A DNA stretch of 64,000 nt from Zasmidium citrigriseum. Lineage: Eukaryota > Ascomycota > Dothideomycetes > Mycosphaerellales > Mycosphaerellaceae. Positions 1 through 10,593 of the stretch are shown one piece after another. The stretch spans positions 844,840-908,839 of the forward strand of contig NHNW01000013.1 in assembly GCA_002786025.1 (NCBI GenBank), in the 5' to 3' direction. A program made the translations under genes and the position numbers. Below the pieces are notes generated by a model. That model saw only the letters and a program-made list of their open reading frames with translations, was not told where the DNA came from and did not search any database. Numbering within the stretch: the stretch's first letter is position 1; every line of letters begins with the position of its first letter.

Positions 1-229
1 CAGCTGGAAGTTGTTGCTCATCGACCATGATACCGCCACCTTCTTTCAGGAAGTGGATGCCCACAAGACCTTGGAAGATCTCAAGCTCAGAGCCAGGATG
101 AGGGTTCTGCGACATCCTGTGTCTTTTTGGTGTCGTTGCATCTGGAGTTGTCTGATCGTAGAACTGTTGGCCATCTTCGGAGGGCTCAGAGCCCTTGCCA
201 AGGCCCTTCTCGAGATCGTGGTCGTCCAT
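1..229 (-). CDS. Unknown protein, 5' part only (runs off the left edge)
   Basis: An open frame of 76 codons starts at the ATG whose first base is 229 on the minus strand and is still open at base 1, so only the N-terminus is visible. The first 40 residues are hydrophilic and charged, rich in Asp, Glu, Lys and Pro. They are followed by a more hydrophobic stretch (EIFQGLVGIHFLKEGGG) that could begin a folded domain. There is no signal peptide or membrane segment. I do not recognise the family. The start is the first in-frame ATG. An intron inside this stretch cannot be excluded. Confidence 0.45.
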   Translation of the reverse strand, partial: MDDHDLEKGLGKGSEPSEDGQQFYDQTTPDATTPKRHRMSQNPHPGSELEIFQGLVGIHFLKEGGGIMVDEQQLPA

Positions 230-1429
230 GGTGAAGAGGCAAGATTGCTGGAAAGAAGGGAACCAGGATCGACTTACTCCCACATTTGGTTATATACTCG
301 CCATGAAAGTGCTTGATGGGAATACGTCACACATCGATCCGGTCAAAGACCTCAACAGCGTCAATTCGCAGTTGATCAACCAGCAGAGTGACGACAGCTG
401 GATCCTGTCGGAGGCCATTGAGAGGATTAAAATGCATATCTGCATTGATAAGCGCTGCGTATCAGCAGATGGGTGGGCGAGTAGCATTGCCGGTGCAGAC
501 AATCCGGAGGGGAAGTGTCGCTCATATCTCAAGTCAGCATAGTGCAGCAACATGTTTTCTTCGATGCGAGCTCGAGGATACGATCGCATGCGTTTTTTGG
601 CATCTCAGAGGTGTGCAGTATCCTTCTCCACCTGTGAGGTTGTAGTGCAGCAGTTGGGGAGAAGGCTCCACTGTATGGCGAAACAGAGTTTGGGTCGTTC
701 GGTGTGCTGCAGATGCCATCCCGAAGTGGTCATTACAGGTCGGCTCTTGTTTCCTGGGGACCAGAGATGCGGCAATTTTTCCTCCGATACAGTCAACGCG
801 GTTTGAGGACTTGCATGAGATGTACGGTGATGTGGATGTTTCTCGACGATCGAGCGCACGATCAAAATCAATTTCTTCGGCTGCTGCCAAGCTGGGCGAG
901 CATAGACCCTGGAGGCAGACGTTGTCGGGAGCAAGCCATCAAGCGTAACTGGCTCATATTTCAGCTTTCAGTTGCATCCATGCGATGGTTGTTCCCGAAG
1001 ATCATAGCTCTGTTGGCGTTGCCGTAATGGAAGGCCTGAGTTCTTCTTCACTGTCGGCCATCAAAATGCTTCTCAATGCACAATCGCTTTCTCGCAAGGA
1101 TTTGGTGTGCAGCCGATTCTAGCGTGACGTCCAATCGCATGTTAATGATGGTGAATGTGAAGGGAAGAGGAAGGAAGAAGGGAAGAAGTGAATGTTGGCA
1201 AGTCGGCCGGAGCTGCTTCCGATGCTGATTCAGCACAATTTGCAGCGCGCCAGCTTCGCGTCGGAACGCGTCTTTGGCGGGCTTCACTTCCATCTTGACT
1301 AACAACCAGATACACGAACGTCCACGACGAAACGACCCACGATCCACCAATTACGCACGAATCCGAAATACAGCAATGCGATCATAGAAATTTCACCATT
1401 GGCCAACTGGGCCTCACACACCCACGACA
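230..1429. other. Intergenic region between two divergent genes
   Basis: 1.2 kb separating the partial minus-strand gene from POL2. Short frames exist on both strands, but none has a recognisable domain or codon pattern. The right end should contain the POL2 promoter and 5' UTR. The only clear sites are the ACGCGT and TTTGGCGGG elements listed separately. Confidence 0.6.
1266..1281 (+). promoter_or_regulatory. MCB-like and E2F-like elements upstream of POL2
   Basis: ACGCGT lies at 1266-1271 and TTTGGCGGG at 1273-1281, about 150-165 nt before the POL2 ATG. ACGCGT is the MluI cell-cycle box bound by MBF in yeasts, where it drives S-phase genes including POL2. TTTGGCGGG matches the animal and plant E2F consensus. 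Finding both next to each other in front of a replication gene suggests G1/S control. This is inferred from sequence only. Confidence 0.5.
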
Positions 1430-4400
1430 ATGCCAGTCCGCAGGAACGAAGGCCGCTCGCGCTTCGGCGCCAAACCGCAATTCAACGACCGCACGAGACG
1501 AGTCAAGACAGTCGATGCCGGCAGCCTGCGGTCTTCAGAAACAACGTCGAACAATGAGCGAATCGAGGCGACGCGGCTGGTTAATCGCATCGACGACAGC
1601 CAGGGCTTCGAGCGTTTCGAAGCCGGCAAGAAGCGGGTGGGATGGCTCTGCAACATGCACAGCACCGCCATCGAGGACTCCAAGATCCCGGGAGGCAGAG
1701 CGGCGGTGGACTTCTACTTCATTGGCGACGAGGGCGAGACCTTCAAGGCGGCGGTGGAGTATCAGCCCTACTTCTTGATTGCGGTCAAGAAGGGGAAAGA
1801 GCCGGAGGTCGAAGAGTGGGTGCGCAGAGGCCACGAGGGGCTTGTAAGAGGCGTGGAAAGAGTCGAGAAGGAGGATCTGAAGATGCCGAATCACTTGCTG
1901 GGATACAGGCGGACATTTCTCAAGCTGCTCTTTGCCAATGTCAACGACTTGCTCGCAGTGCGGCGGTCAATATCGCCAATTGCCGAGAAGAACAAGTCCA
2001 AGGTCAGCGCGATGGACACATACGCTGAGGTGGCCAGTGCCAATGCTGGCTTCGATCTTTTCGACGACGACGAGGCAGACCGGGACAGGAGACCGACCAC
2101 CATTGCAGACGCAAGCGACTTCATTGTGGATATCCGGGAGTACGATGTCCCCTACCACGTTCGAGTAGCCATTGATTTGGACATTCGGATCGGGAAATGG
2201 TATAACGTGGAAGCGAAGCACGGCCATATCTCACTCAGCTGCATCGAAGAGCGACTGCAACGTGCGGATCCGATTGTCATGGCCTTCGATATTGAAACGA
2301 CGAAGCTTCCCCTGAAGTTCCCAGACGCAGCCATCGACCAAATCATGATGATTTCATACATGATTGATGGACAAGGTTTCCTCATCACGAACCGGGAGAT
2401 CGTATCAGAAGACATCCAGGATTTCGACTACACGCCCAAGCCAGAGTTCCAAGGACCTTTCATGATCTTCAACGAGCCAAACGAGGAAGCTGTCTTAGAA
2501 CGATTCTTCAGCATGATCAAGGAAGCGAGACCGACTGTCATGGTAACATACAACGGTGACTTCTTCGATTGGCCGTTTGTTGAAGCTCGAGCGAGTGTCC
2601 ACGGCATCGACATGTACCAGGAGATTGGGTTCCGGAAGAACAGCGAAGACATCTACCAATCAACGCACTGCGCCCATATGGATGCGTTTGCTTGGGTCAA
2701 TCGTGATTCTTACCTCCCACAAGGTAGTCGAGGTTTGAAGGCAGTCACTGTCGCCAAGCTTGGCTACGATCCCGATGAACTCGACCCAGAACTGATGACA
2801 CCCTACGCGGCGGAGCGACCTCAGGTGCTGGCAGAATACTCCGTTTCCGATGCGGTGGCGACATACTACCTGTACATGAAGTATGTACATCCATTCATCT
2901 TCTCGCTGTGCACCATCATTCCCCTTGGCCCAGATGATGTCCTACGAAAAGGAACTGGAACTCTTTGCGAGATGCTGCTCATGGTGCAGGCCTATCAGAA
3001 GGAGATCGTACTTCCAAACAAGCATGTCCAGCCACGAGAAGCTTTCTGGGAAGGTCATTTGCTTGACTCGGAGACGTACGTCGGTGGTCACGTTGAGAGT
3101 ATCGAAGCAGGCGTGTTTAGGAGTGACATCCCAAACAACTTTGCAGTGGATCCTACGGCCATCGACGAATTGATTCGAGATCTGGACCAAGCACTGGAGT
3201 TCTGCATCACCAAGGAAGAGAAGAAGTCTATGGAAGATATCGACAACTACGACGAGGTCAAGGAGCAGATCATCGACAGACTACGGCAGCTGAAGGAAAC
3301 TCCCAACCGAAGCGAGAAGCCACTCATCTACCACTTGGATGTCGCATCCATGTATCCCAACATTATGACTACGAACAGATTGCAGCCAGACAGCATGATC
3401 GACGAATCAGTCTGCGCAGCATGCGACTTCAATCGACCAGGCAAGACATGCGACAGGCGAATGCCATGGTCTTGGCGAGGAGAGTTCCTCCCCGCAAAGC
3501 GCGATGAATACAACATGATTCGGCACGCTCTTGAGAATGAGAAGTTCCCCGGTAAAGGCCCGAACTCACTTCCGCGAGCATTCCAGGATTTGAGCTTGGA
3601 TGAGCAGACGTCGAAGGTGAGGACTCGCTTAACTGACTACAGCAAGAAAATCTACCACAAGATTCACGATGCAAAGACCATGGAGCGAGAGGCCATCATC
3701 TGCCAACGAGAAAATCCATTCTACGTCGACACCGTCAAAGACTTCCGTGACCGTCGATACGACTTCAAGGGCAAGCAGAAGGTGTGGAAAGGCAAGACCT
3801 CAGATCTGGAGAAGGCGGGTGCCAGTCAACCTGAGATTGAGGAAGCCAAGAAAATGATCGTCCTCTTCGATTCTCTGCAACTTGCCCACAAGGTCATTCT
3901 CAACTCCTTCTACGGATACGTCATGCGGAAAGGATCTCGCTGGTATTCCATGGAGATGGCGGGAGTGACTTGTCTTACCGGCGCACGAATCATTCAAATG
4001 GCAAGACAGCTGGTAGAGCGAATTGGAAGGCCACTGGAACTGGACACCGACGGTATCTGGTGCATTCTGCCAGCGACGTTTCCCGAGAACTTCAACTTCA
4101 AGATGAAGAACGGCAAGAAGCTGACCATCTCATATCCATGTGTCATGTTGAACCATTTGGTCCATGCGAAGTTTACCAATCACCAATACCAAACTCTGGT
4201 GGACCCGGCCACGTTTAAGTACGAAACGCACAGCGACAACACCATCTTCTTCGAGGTTGATGGGCCGTACAAGGCCATGATCTTGCCAACGTCGAAGGAA
4301 GAGGACAAGAATCTGAAGAAGCGATACGCAGTCTTCAACAACGACGGTTCGCTGGCAGAGCTGAAGGGTTTCGAGGTGAAGCGAAGAGGAGAGTTGAAGC

Positions 4401-7400
4401 TGATCAAGATCTTTCAGCAGCAGATCTTCAAGTTCTTCCTCGAAGGCAGCACGCTGGCAGAGACGTATGGAGCGGTCGCCAAGGTTGCAAACAAGTGGCT
4501 GGATGTGCTACACTCGCATGGCAGCACTTTGTCAGATGAAGAGCTCATCGACCTCATTTGTGAGAACAAGAGCATGACGAAGACGCTTGAGGAGTACGGC
4601 GCCCAGAAGTCCACTGCCATCACGACTGCGAAGCGTCTCGCCGAATTCTTGGGTGACCAGATGATCAAGGACAAGGGCTTGAGCTGCAAGTACATTATCT
4701 CAGCCCGGCCGAAGAACGCACCTGTGACGGAGCGAGCAATTCCAGTCACTATCTTCTCATCTGATGAGACTGTCAAGCAGCACTACCTCCGCAAGTGGCT
4801 GAAAGAGGATCCTGGCGACATGGACCCGCGAACGATCATCGACTGGGACTACTACCTGGAGCGACTGGGCTCCGTCATTCAGAAGCTCATCACCATTCCG
4901 GCAGCACTCCAGAAGATTCGCAACCCAGTTCCTCGTGTGGCACATCCTGACTGGCTGGACCGAAGAATCCGGATGAAGGAAGACAAGTTCCAGCAGACCA
5001 AGATGACCGACATGTTCCAGAAGCAACCACTGGCCGAGCGCGATGCTAACATCGTGCAAAACCGGACTGGTGGCGGTGATCTGGAAGACTTTGGTGCCAC
5101 TCCCATGTCGAAGTTGAAGCCGGCGACGGCAGCGAAGATCGTTGGTTCCCAGAAACGAAAGGCAATGGATTCGGCGCCTGCTCCTGTCAACCCATACGAC
5201 AGTCTACCTGCCGTCATGCCATCCATCACGGAAGACTACCGGGGCTGGTTGAAGTACCAGAAGAAGAAGTGGAAGATCCAGAAGGCGGCAAGAGCACGAC
5301 GAAGGCAGCTGTTCGGCGAGAAGCGACAAGATGCTGCCGATGCCATTGGATCGTTCTTCCGGAATCAAGCAGAGCTTCTGTACACGACCGACTGGCAAGT
5401 CCTTCAGCTCCGCGAGACCGAGTCGCCGGGCGAAGTCAAAGCCTTCGTCCTCATCGATAAGAAGGTACATCAGCTCAAGGTCGTGGTCCCTCGCCAAGTA
5501 TTCCTCAATCTAAAGGAGAACGACCTCCCTGATGTTGAGATCGACGGCGTCAAGGCAGAGAAAATCATCAACCACACGCTTCCGAATGGCCACCCGTCGA
5601 CTCACTTGTTCAAGCTCACCATGAGCGAACAGATCTACGTCAAGGAATCCGAGAAGCTCTCAATGCTCTTCAACCACCCGAGCGTGGAAGGCGTGTACGA
5701 GAAGCAAGTCCCGCTGGATGTGCGGGCAATGCTGGAACTGGGATGTGTCTGCACATTCGATGAGAGCCAGAGAGGCGTGCTCGGCAAGGGACTGGAACAG
5801 GGGTTCGATCTTTCTGCGCTCAGAACTGTGGCGCCCAAGAAGCCGTACATGAGCACGTCGCTTTTCAGCTACCTGGCGTTGTACCACATCAGCGCCGGTG
5901 AGCGGCAGATCTATGCACTCTTCTCATCCACCAAAGCAGAGGCTAAGATTGTCGTCCTCAACCGAGCCCGCAGCGAACAGGGCATGCCGAATGTCGACCG
6001 CATCTACGAAGATCTGCTAAATCGCAAGCTCGAGGAGACTGGAGGACAGCCTTGGCAGACTACCGTCGAGTACCAAGAATCATTGCACTTCAAGATTACG
6101 CAAGTCACCACTCACCGCCGCGCTCTTCAAGAGTTGGGCGATGCGATCAAGAAGATCCAGAAAGAGGAAAGTCAGCCCATCATGCTTGTGCTGCAATCAC
6201 ATTCAGCGACCATGCTGATGCATGATCTGCCTGTGTTGCAAACATTCCCGGCGCTGCGCTTGCGAGCAGACGAAACCGACAAGCAGCTCCCGCCACTTGG
6301 TTGGCAGTCATTCGTTGCCAAACGTCTGGTCAGCCACTATCTGGATCTCGGCCTTTGGATTTCGCACTTGCTGGAGTTCTCAAGATATGGCAATGTCCCT
6401 CTCTGCAACCTGGAAATGGACGACCCTCGATTTCTCATCGATATTGCGTACGCCCGACGGTTGCAGAAGGAGAAAGTGGTCCTTTGGTGGTCGCAAAACG
6501 CCAGGCCGGATCATGCTGGACACGAGAGAGATGACATTCTGGGCTCGATGGAGACCGTGGAAATGCCATCTGTCAATAACCCTGGGACGTACTCATCGGT
6601 TTGCATTGACTTGAGTGTAAAGAATCTGGCCATCAACACCATCTTGTCTTCTGCGGTTCTGAATGAGGCAGAAGGCGCTGACCCAATGGGTATCTCTGGA
6701 GCTGGAGCCAAGGAGGACGCTCTCGATGAGACCACGCAGACCATCCAATCTGAGAACGCTTTCGCTGCGGCAGGCATTGGCGCACTGCGAGAGATGGTGC
6801 GCGCGTGGTGGCAAGAAGCATGCAATGGAGGCAGCACTATGGCAGACGTGCTGGTGCAACACCTTGTGAGATGGGTGGAGAGTCCAAGCTCACATCTCTA
6901 CGACCGGAATCTGCACTACTATGTGCAGGTCATGTCGCGGAAGGCCTTTCAGCAACTCATGTCCGAGTTCAGAAGAAATGGATCACATGTCGTCTTCGCA
7001 AATGCCGGCCGTCTGCTGCTTCAGACATCCAAAGCCGAAGTAGGCAACGCCTATGCCTACAGCAACTACATCCTGAAGACCATCAGCACCAAGCCAGCCT
7101 TCCACTTCCTCGACTTGGCCATCACCGAGTTCTGGGACTACCTTGCCTGGTACGATGAGTTCAACTACGGCGGCAAAGGGTGCACTGAAGTCGTCGAGGT
7201 GGAGAATCAACAGCTAGATACGATCATGCACTGGCAAATGGCGACTTTCTTGCCTCCAATTCTACAGCCCACGTTCAACGATTGGGTTGTGGAATACATT
7301 GAGCTCATGCATCAACGAAAGCGACCAGCTGGAGTGGTGAATGGTACACCACGGCCAACGCAGCTCCCCATCCACGCTTCGATCTTCAACTCAGAGAAGG

Positions 7401-8113
7401 ACGACCAGACTACGCCCGGCAACGTGCTCGCAAAGACCTTTTCGAAGCCGTTACAAAAGCAGATCGCCCAGCTCATCAAGCGGCAGCGAACAGAAGCGAT
7501 GCACGAAGAGCTCTTGCAGGACTGGACGTTCCCAACCCAGCCGGGCTCCCACCTCAACTTGCAGAATCCCGTCCTCGAGCTCGTCAAGAGCATCATGCAA
7601 GTCCTCAGCCTCGACAAAACAATCACGCTCGAAGCGCGCCTCCTTCGCAAAGACCTCCTCCATCTCTTCGACATCCGCGAATTCAGCCCCGAAGGCGCCT
7701 TCACCAACCCCAGCTCCAGCCTCTGCATCAAACAACTCTCCTGCCCCGAATGCTGCGTCCCCAAAGACGTCGATCTCTGCCGCGACAGCGATCTCATCTC
7801 CGCGGACAACAGCCTCGTCGTCAAGTGTGACAATTGCAATGCCCTTTTCGATCGTCTTGCCATCGAGGAGCGGCTTCTTGGGGACGTGCAGAAGTTGGCT
7901 GTGCAGTGGATGACGCAGGATTTGAAGTGTAAGAAGTGTTCCCGTGTGAGGACGAATGAGTTTATGGATCATTGTGCTTGTGCCGGGGAGTGGGTCGGGA
8001 CTGTTAAGAGGGAGGATGTTATGAAGCTTTTGAGGGTCTATGGGGGTGTGGCGAGTTTTTTTGGGTTGAGGATGCTGGAGGGGGTTGTTGAGGGGTTTAG
8101 GGGGAGTGTGTGA
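1430..8113 (+). CDS. POL2: DNA polymerase epsilon catalytic subunit A
   Basis: A single exon of 2227 aa, close to the 2222 aa of yeast Pol2. It is the nuclear leading-strand replicase, with 3'-5' proofreading exonuclease activity. The exonuclease Exo I motif FDIETTK is at about residues 286-292. Polymerase motif A (DVASMYPN) starts at 637, and motif C (ELDTDGIW) carries the catalytic aspartates D872 and D874. The cysteine cluster CAAC...C just after motif A matches the Fe-S site of the catalytic domain. The C-terminal half is the inactive exo/pol module (DUF1744 region). It ends with two zinc-binding pairs: CPEC at 2105-2108 with CDNC near 2135, and CKKC at 2167-2170 with CAC near 2183. All key residues are present and the gene looks intact. 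The start is the first ATG of the frame. Confidence 0.98.
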   Translation: MPVRRNEGRSRFGAKPQFNDRTRRVKTVDAGSLRSSETTSNNERIEATRLVNRIDDSQGFERFEAGKKRVGWLCNMHSTAIEDSKIPGGRAAVDFYFIGDEGETFKAAVEYQPYFLIAVKKGKEPEVEEWVRRGHEGLVRGVERVEKEDLKMPNHLLGYRRTFLKLLFANVNDLLAVRRSISPIAEKNKSKVSAMDTYAEVASANAGFDLFDDDEADRDRRPTTIADASDFIVDIREYDVPYHVRVAIDLDIRIGKWYNVEAKHGHISLSCIEERLQRADPIVMAFDIETTKLPLKFPDAAIDQIMMISYMIDGQGFLITNREIVSEDIQDFDYTPKPEFQGPFMIFNEPNEEAVLERFFSMIKEARPTVMVTYNGDFFDWPFVEARASVHGIDMYQEIGFRKNSEDIYQSTHCAHMDAFAWVNRDSYLPQGSRGLKAVTVAKLGYDPDELDPELMTPYAAERPQVLAEYSVSDAVATYYLYMKYVHPFIFSLCTIIPLGPDDVLRKGTGTLCEMLLMVQAYQKEIVLPNKHVQPREAFWEGHLLDSETYVGGHVESIEAGVFRSDIPNNFAVDPTAIDELIRDLDQALEFCITKEEKKSMEDIDNYDEVKEQIIDRLRQLKETPNRSEKPLIYHLDVASMYPNIMTTNRLQPDSMIDESVCAACDFNRPGKTCDRRMPWSWRGEFLPAKRDEYNMIRHALENEKFPGKGPNSLPRAFQDLSLDEQTSKVRTRLTDYSKKIYHKIHDAKTMEREAIICQRENPFYVDTVKDFRDRRYDFKGKQKVWKGKTSDLEKAGASQPEIEEAKKMIVLFDSLQLAHKVILNSFYGYVMRKGSRWYSMEMAGVTCLTGARIIQMARQLVERIGRPLELDTDGIWCILPATFPENFNFKMKNGKKLTISYPCVMLNHLVHAKFTNHQYQTLVDPATFKYETHSDNTIFFEVDGPYKAMILPTSKEEDKNLKKRYAVFNNDGSLAELKGFEVKRRGELKLIKIFQQQIFKFFLEGSTLAETYGAVAKVANKWLDVLHSHGSTLSDEELIDLICENKSMTKTLEEYGAQKSTAITTAKRLAEFLGDQMIKDKGLSCKYIISARPKNAPVTERAIPVTIFSSDETVKQHYLRKWLKEDPGDMDPRTIIDWDYYLERLGSVIQKLITIPAALQKIRNPVPRVAHPDWLDRRIRMKEDKFQQTKMTDMFQKQPLAERDANIVQNRTGGGDLEDFGATPMSKLKPATAAKIVGSQKRKAMDSAPAPVNPYDSLPAVMPSITEDYRGWLKYQKKKWKIQKAARARRRQLFGEKRQDAADAIGSFFRNQAELLYTTDWQVLQLRETESPGEVKAFVLIDKKVHQLKVVVPRQVFLNLKENDLPDVEIDGVKAEKIINHTLPNGHPSTHLFKLTMSEQIYVKESEKLSMLFNHPSVEGVYEKQVPLDVRAMLELGCVCTFDESQRGVLGKGLEQGFDLSALRTVAPKKPYMSTSLFSYLALYHISAGERQIYALFSSTKAEAKIVVLNRARSEQGMPNVDRIYEDLLNRKLEETGGQPWQTTVEYQESLHFKITQVTTHRRALQELGDAIKKIQKEESQPIMLVLQSHSATMLMHDLPVLQTFPALRLRADETDKQLPPLGWQSFVAKRLVSHYLDLGLWISHLLEFSRYGNVPLCNLEMDDPRFLIDIAYARRLQKEKVVLWWSQNARPDHAGHERDDILGSMETVEMPSVNNPGTYSSVCIDLSVKNLAINTILSSAVLNEAEGADPMGISGAGAKEDALDETTQTIQSENAFAAAGIGALREMVRAWWQEACNGGSTMADVLVQHLVRWVESPSSHLYDRNLHYYVQVMSRKAFQQLMSEFRRNGSHVVFANAGRLLLQTSKAEVGNAYAYSNYILKTISTKPAFHFLDLAITEFWDYLAWYDEFNYGGKGCTEVVEVENQQLDTIMHWQMATFLPPILQPTFNDWVVEYIELMHQRKRPAGVVNGTPRPTQLPIHASIFNSEKDDQTTPGNVLAKTFSKPLQKQIAQLIKRQRTEAMHEELLQDWTFPTQPGSHLNLQNPVLELVKSIMQVLSLDKTITLEARLLRKDLLHLFDIREFSPEGAFTNPSSSLCIKQLSCPECCVPKDVDLCRDSDLISADNSLVVKCDNCNALFDRLAIEERLLGDVQKLAVQWMTQDLKCKKCSRVRTNEFMDHCACAGEWVGTVKREDVMKLLRVYGGVASFFGLRMLEGVVEGFRGSV

Positions 8114-9259
8114 TGAGTGGGTATGATGGCGTTTGTGAGGGGTGATGTCTGGGTATGGGTGCATGGTGCATCATGATGGCGTTTGAGGGTTTTGCTGGCA
8201 TGGAATGGGTATGAGGTGTTTAGATCTATGAAATATGAGAGCCTGAATGAGGTCTGTTTTGAAGTGTGGTCGCCATCACTGGCTTCTTTCTTCGACCTTC
8301 GATCATCGAAGTCTGGGAAGAGAAACACCCCAAGACCGGCACATCCTCACTCGTACACAGCGCGGCCTACTACACCTCAGCGTACTGCTCCCAGCCACTA
8401 CTCATTCAATGGCAACCCTCGACGATCACCAACTGAGAGATTGTCCCGTTTTCAGGCACCACGAAGGGGTCCACGCGACAACGACTACTTCCCGCTGCAG
8501 TTTCTTTTTCCATAGGTCATCAATGCTTTCTTTCTTGGTCTTGCGGAATCCGGTTTTGAGACCTAAAATGCATGTACGACCTGCCTTGCTTCCTTCAAGC
8601 CTCAAACCTCTTGTGGAAGAAAAGGCACAGGATGATCGCACAAAAACGTGACGGCTTCCCGAAGACGTCGTGCGTTCTCTGTTGTTTCTGATTTCCGTTT
8701 CCTTGATGTGGGCATCCATCGAATGCGGACTATTGGCCCTCTTCGACGCTCTTCAATCGCTTGCCGGTCTTCCAGCGCAGCTTATCTGGTTGGCAGCAGT
8801 CTCGCGCTGGTGTCTTCATGAGCCGCTCGGTGCAGCATTCCTGGTACAGCCCTCTGCTGCGACGACGACCGCGACTCTGGCTACTTGGCGCCAAGGCTCT
8901 CAGTGCTTGAGATGTATCTCTCGGTTCGGAGCTGGTGTTGTGGCGTACTAGTTGGTCCGCGTGCTCCTGCAGGCAGCTTGCTCCGCCTCGATACGGTTGG
9001 CGTGGTGGTGGCTTTGGCGCTGGAGCTGAAAAGATATCCTATGAGGCCGCCCTGCCCTCATCTTGCCCTCTACTTTGACCGCGGCCGACGCTCGATGTTG
9101 AGAATCTTTGATCCCGGGTCCGATTACTCCAAGTCCAGATGACTGCTCGTGCTTGATCCGCTGCGGAGACTCATCCTTACGTTGTAACGCCTGGGAAACG
9201 CTCATATTCGGTCTGGTACGGGAACAACAGCTGGCCATGCAGATCAGTAAACATCGGCA
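8114..9259. other. Intergenic region, nothing recognised
   Basis: 1.15 kb between POL2 and the broken HET gene. A plus-strand frame of 134 codons (8247-8651) and a minus-strand frame reaching from 8948 into the HET pseudogene have no recognisable domain, and I treat them as chance. Confidence 0.5.
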
Positions 9260-10586
9260 ATGCGATTGCTGCACTTGACGACGCTGGAATTCGAAGAGTT
9301 CTTCAACGAGGAGGTCCCGCCTTACGCAATCCTGTCTCATCGATGGAGCCGTAAGGAAGTCTCGTACAAGGACATGATCGACGACCGCGACCTTGAGGAT
9401 CACCCAGGATTTTGGAAGCTCCAGAGCTTCTGTGACTTTGCCAGGAACTGGCGACGCTGGAAATACGAATGGGTCGGAGGGCGTTTCGAATGGCAAGAGA
9501 CATCCGTCGAGTGGGGCTGGGTCGATACATGCTGCATCGACAAGAGCAGCAGTGCCGAGCTTTCGGAAGCGATCAACTCGATGTTCGCGTGGTACCGAGA
9601 CTCGGAATTTTGCTGCGTTCATCTCGATGATGTGCCTCCTCTTTCGGCAGGGGACGAGGAGGTGTATCGATCATTTCAAGAAAGCGTATGGTTTGAAAGG
9701 GGTTGGACACTGCAGGAACTTTTAGCACCGGAGAGTGTGATCTTCTGCAATACGTCGTGGGAGGTGCTAGGCCACAAGTGTACTCATGACTTTCTACAGT
9801 ACACGAGTCCGGCGGAGGGTCATCATCTGAACGACGAGATCTCCGAAGCTACGAATATCGATGCGACCTATCTCTCCGACCCTCGATCTCACCGTGAAGC
9901 AAGTATCGCATGCCGCATGAGCTAGGCGTCATCCAGGAAGACGACGAGGATCGAAGACATCGCATACTGCCTCCTCGGAATATTCGGCGTTCACATGTCA
10001 CCACTCTACGGCGAAGGCATCAACGCCTTCCGCCGTCTGCAAGAAGAAATTTTGCGTCACTCCCAACGACCAATCGATCTTTGCCTGGTTCGATCTCACT
10101 CGCTACTTGTCGAGCTGGGACCAATGGAGCTTTGTTGCGACCCCAATACTGGCCAAACACCCTTCAGATTTCAGCCGTTCAGGAGGAGTCGCGGTCTCGA
10201 GGAATGCGCCCAAATCGCCGTACGCGCTTACGAATAATGGTCTAGAGTTGAGAAGTCATGTGCATCACTACAGGGCCTCAAAACTCGATCGGGATGTCTT
10301 TACGCTGCATTTGAACTGCTTTGGGGATGAGACCAGTCAAGAAGATGTGGAATTGGAACATATGCCCAGTGAGCCTACGCAGATCCTCCTTTGCGACGTT
10401 GGTGAAGGTTTTCAGGACATCATGAGGCTGCACATACATTCGGAAACAGCCTGGGACGACCCAAGAGTGCTCGGCCATCTGGATGATGAGGGCGAGAGCG
10501 AAAGACTCTTCTATGTCCGCACCGAAGGTCAAATCTCCCTGTATGGTGGGTATCGTGGTATGAACCGGAAATACTTGTTGCTCTGA
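9260..10586 (+). pseudogene. HET-domain (heterokaryon incompatibility) gene, broken by a stop and a frameshift
   Basis: The opening residues (MRLLHLTTLEFEEFF, then VPPYAILSHRWS) are the classic start of a HET-domain protein, and the block GWGWVDTCCIDKSSSAELSE follows near residue 95. HET proteins trigger cell death on non-self recognition after hyphal fusion. Codon 222 is TAG (9923-9925), exactly where family members have the Trp of the RMSWAS motif. The same frame then continues with TRIEDIAYCLLGIFGVHM and LYGEGINAFRRLQEEI, so the stop interrupts a conserved domain. Near 10060 (tcactcccaacgac) the reading moves to another frame, which continues with SIFAWFDLTRYLSSWDQW and ends at 10586. A TGG-to-TAG change is what RIP would make (CpA to TpA on the other strand). 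No plausible intron removes both lesions. It could also be a sequencing or assembly error. Confidence 0.8.
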
Positions 10587-10593
10587 CACACGG

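Noticed and set aside
8247..8651. 134-codon plus-strand frame after POL2
   Set aside because: No domain and no supporting splice or promoter signal.
8948..9622. 224-codon minus-strand frame
   Set aside because: It overlaps the HET pseudogene antisense and has no recognisable domain.
9895..9925. An intron that would remove the TAG in the HET gene
   Set aside because: The possible GT...AG span is only about 25-32 nt and would delete part of the conserved RMSWAS motif.
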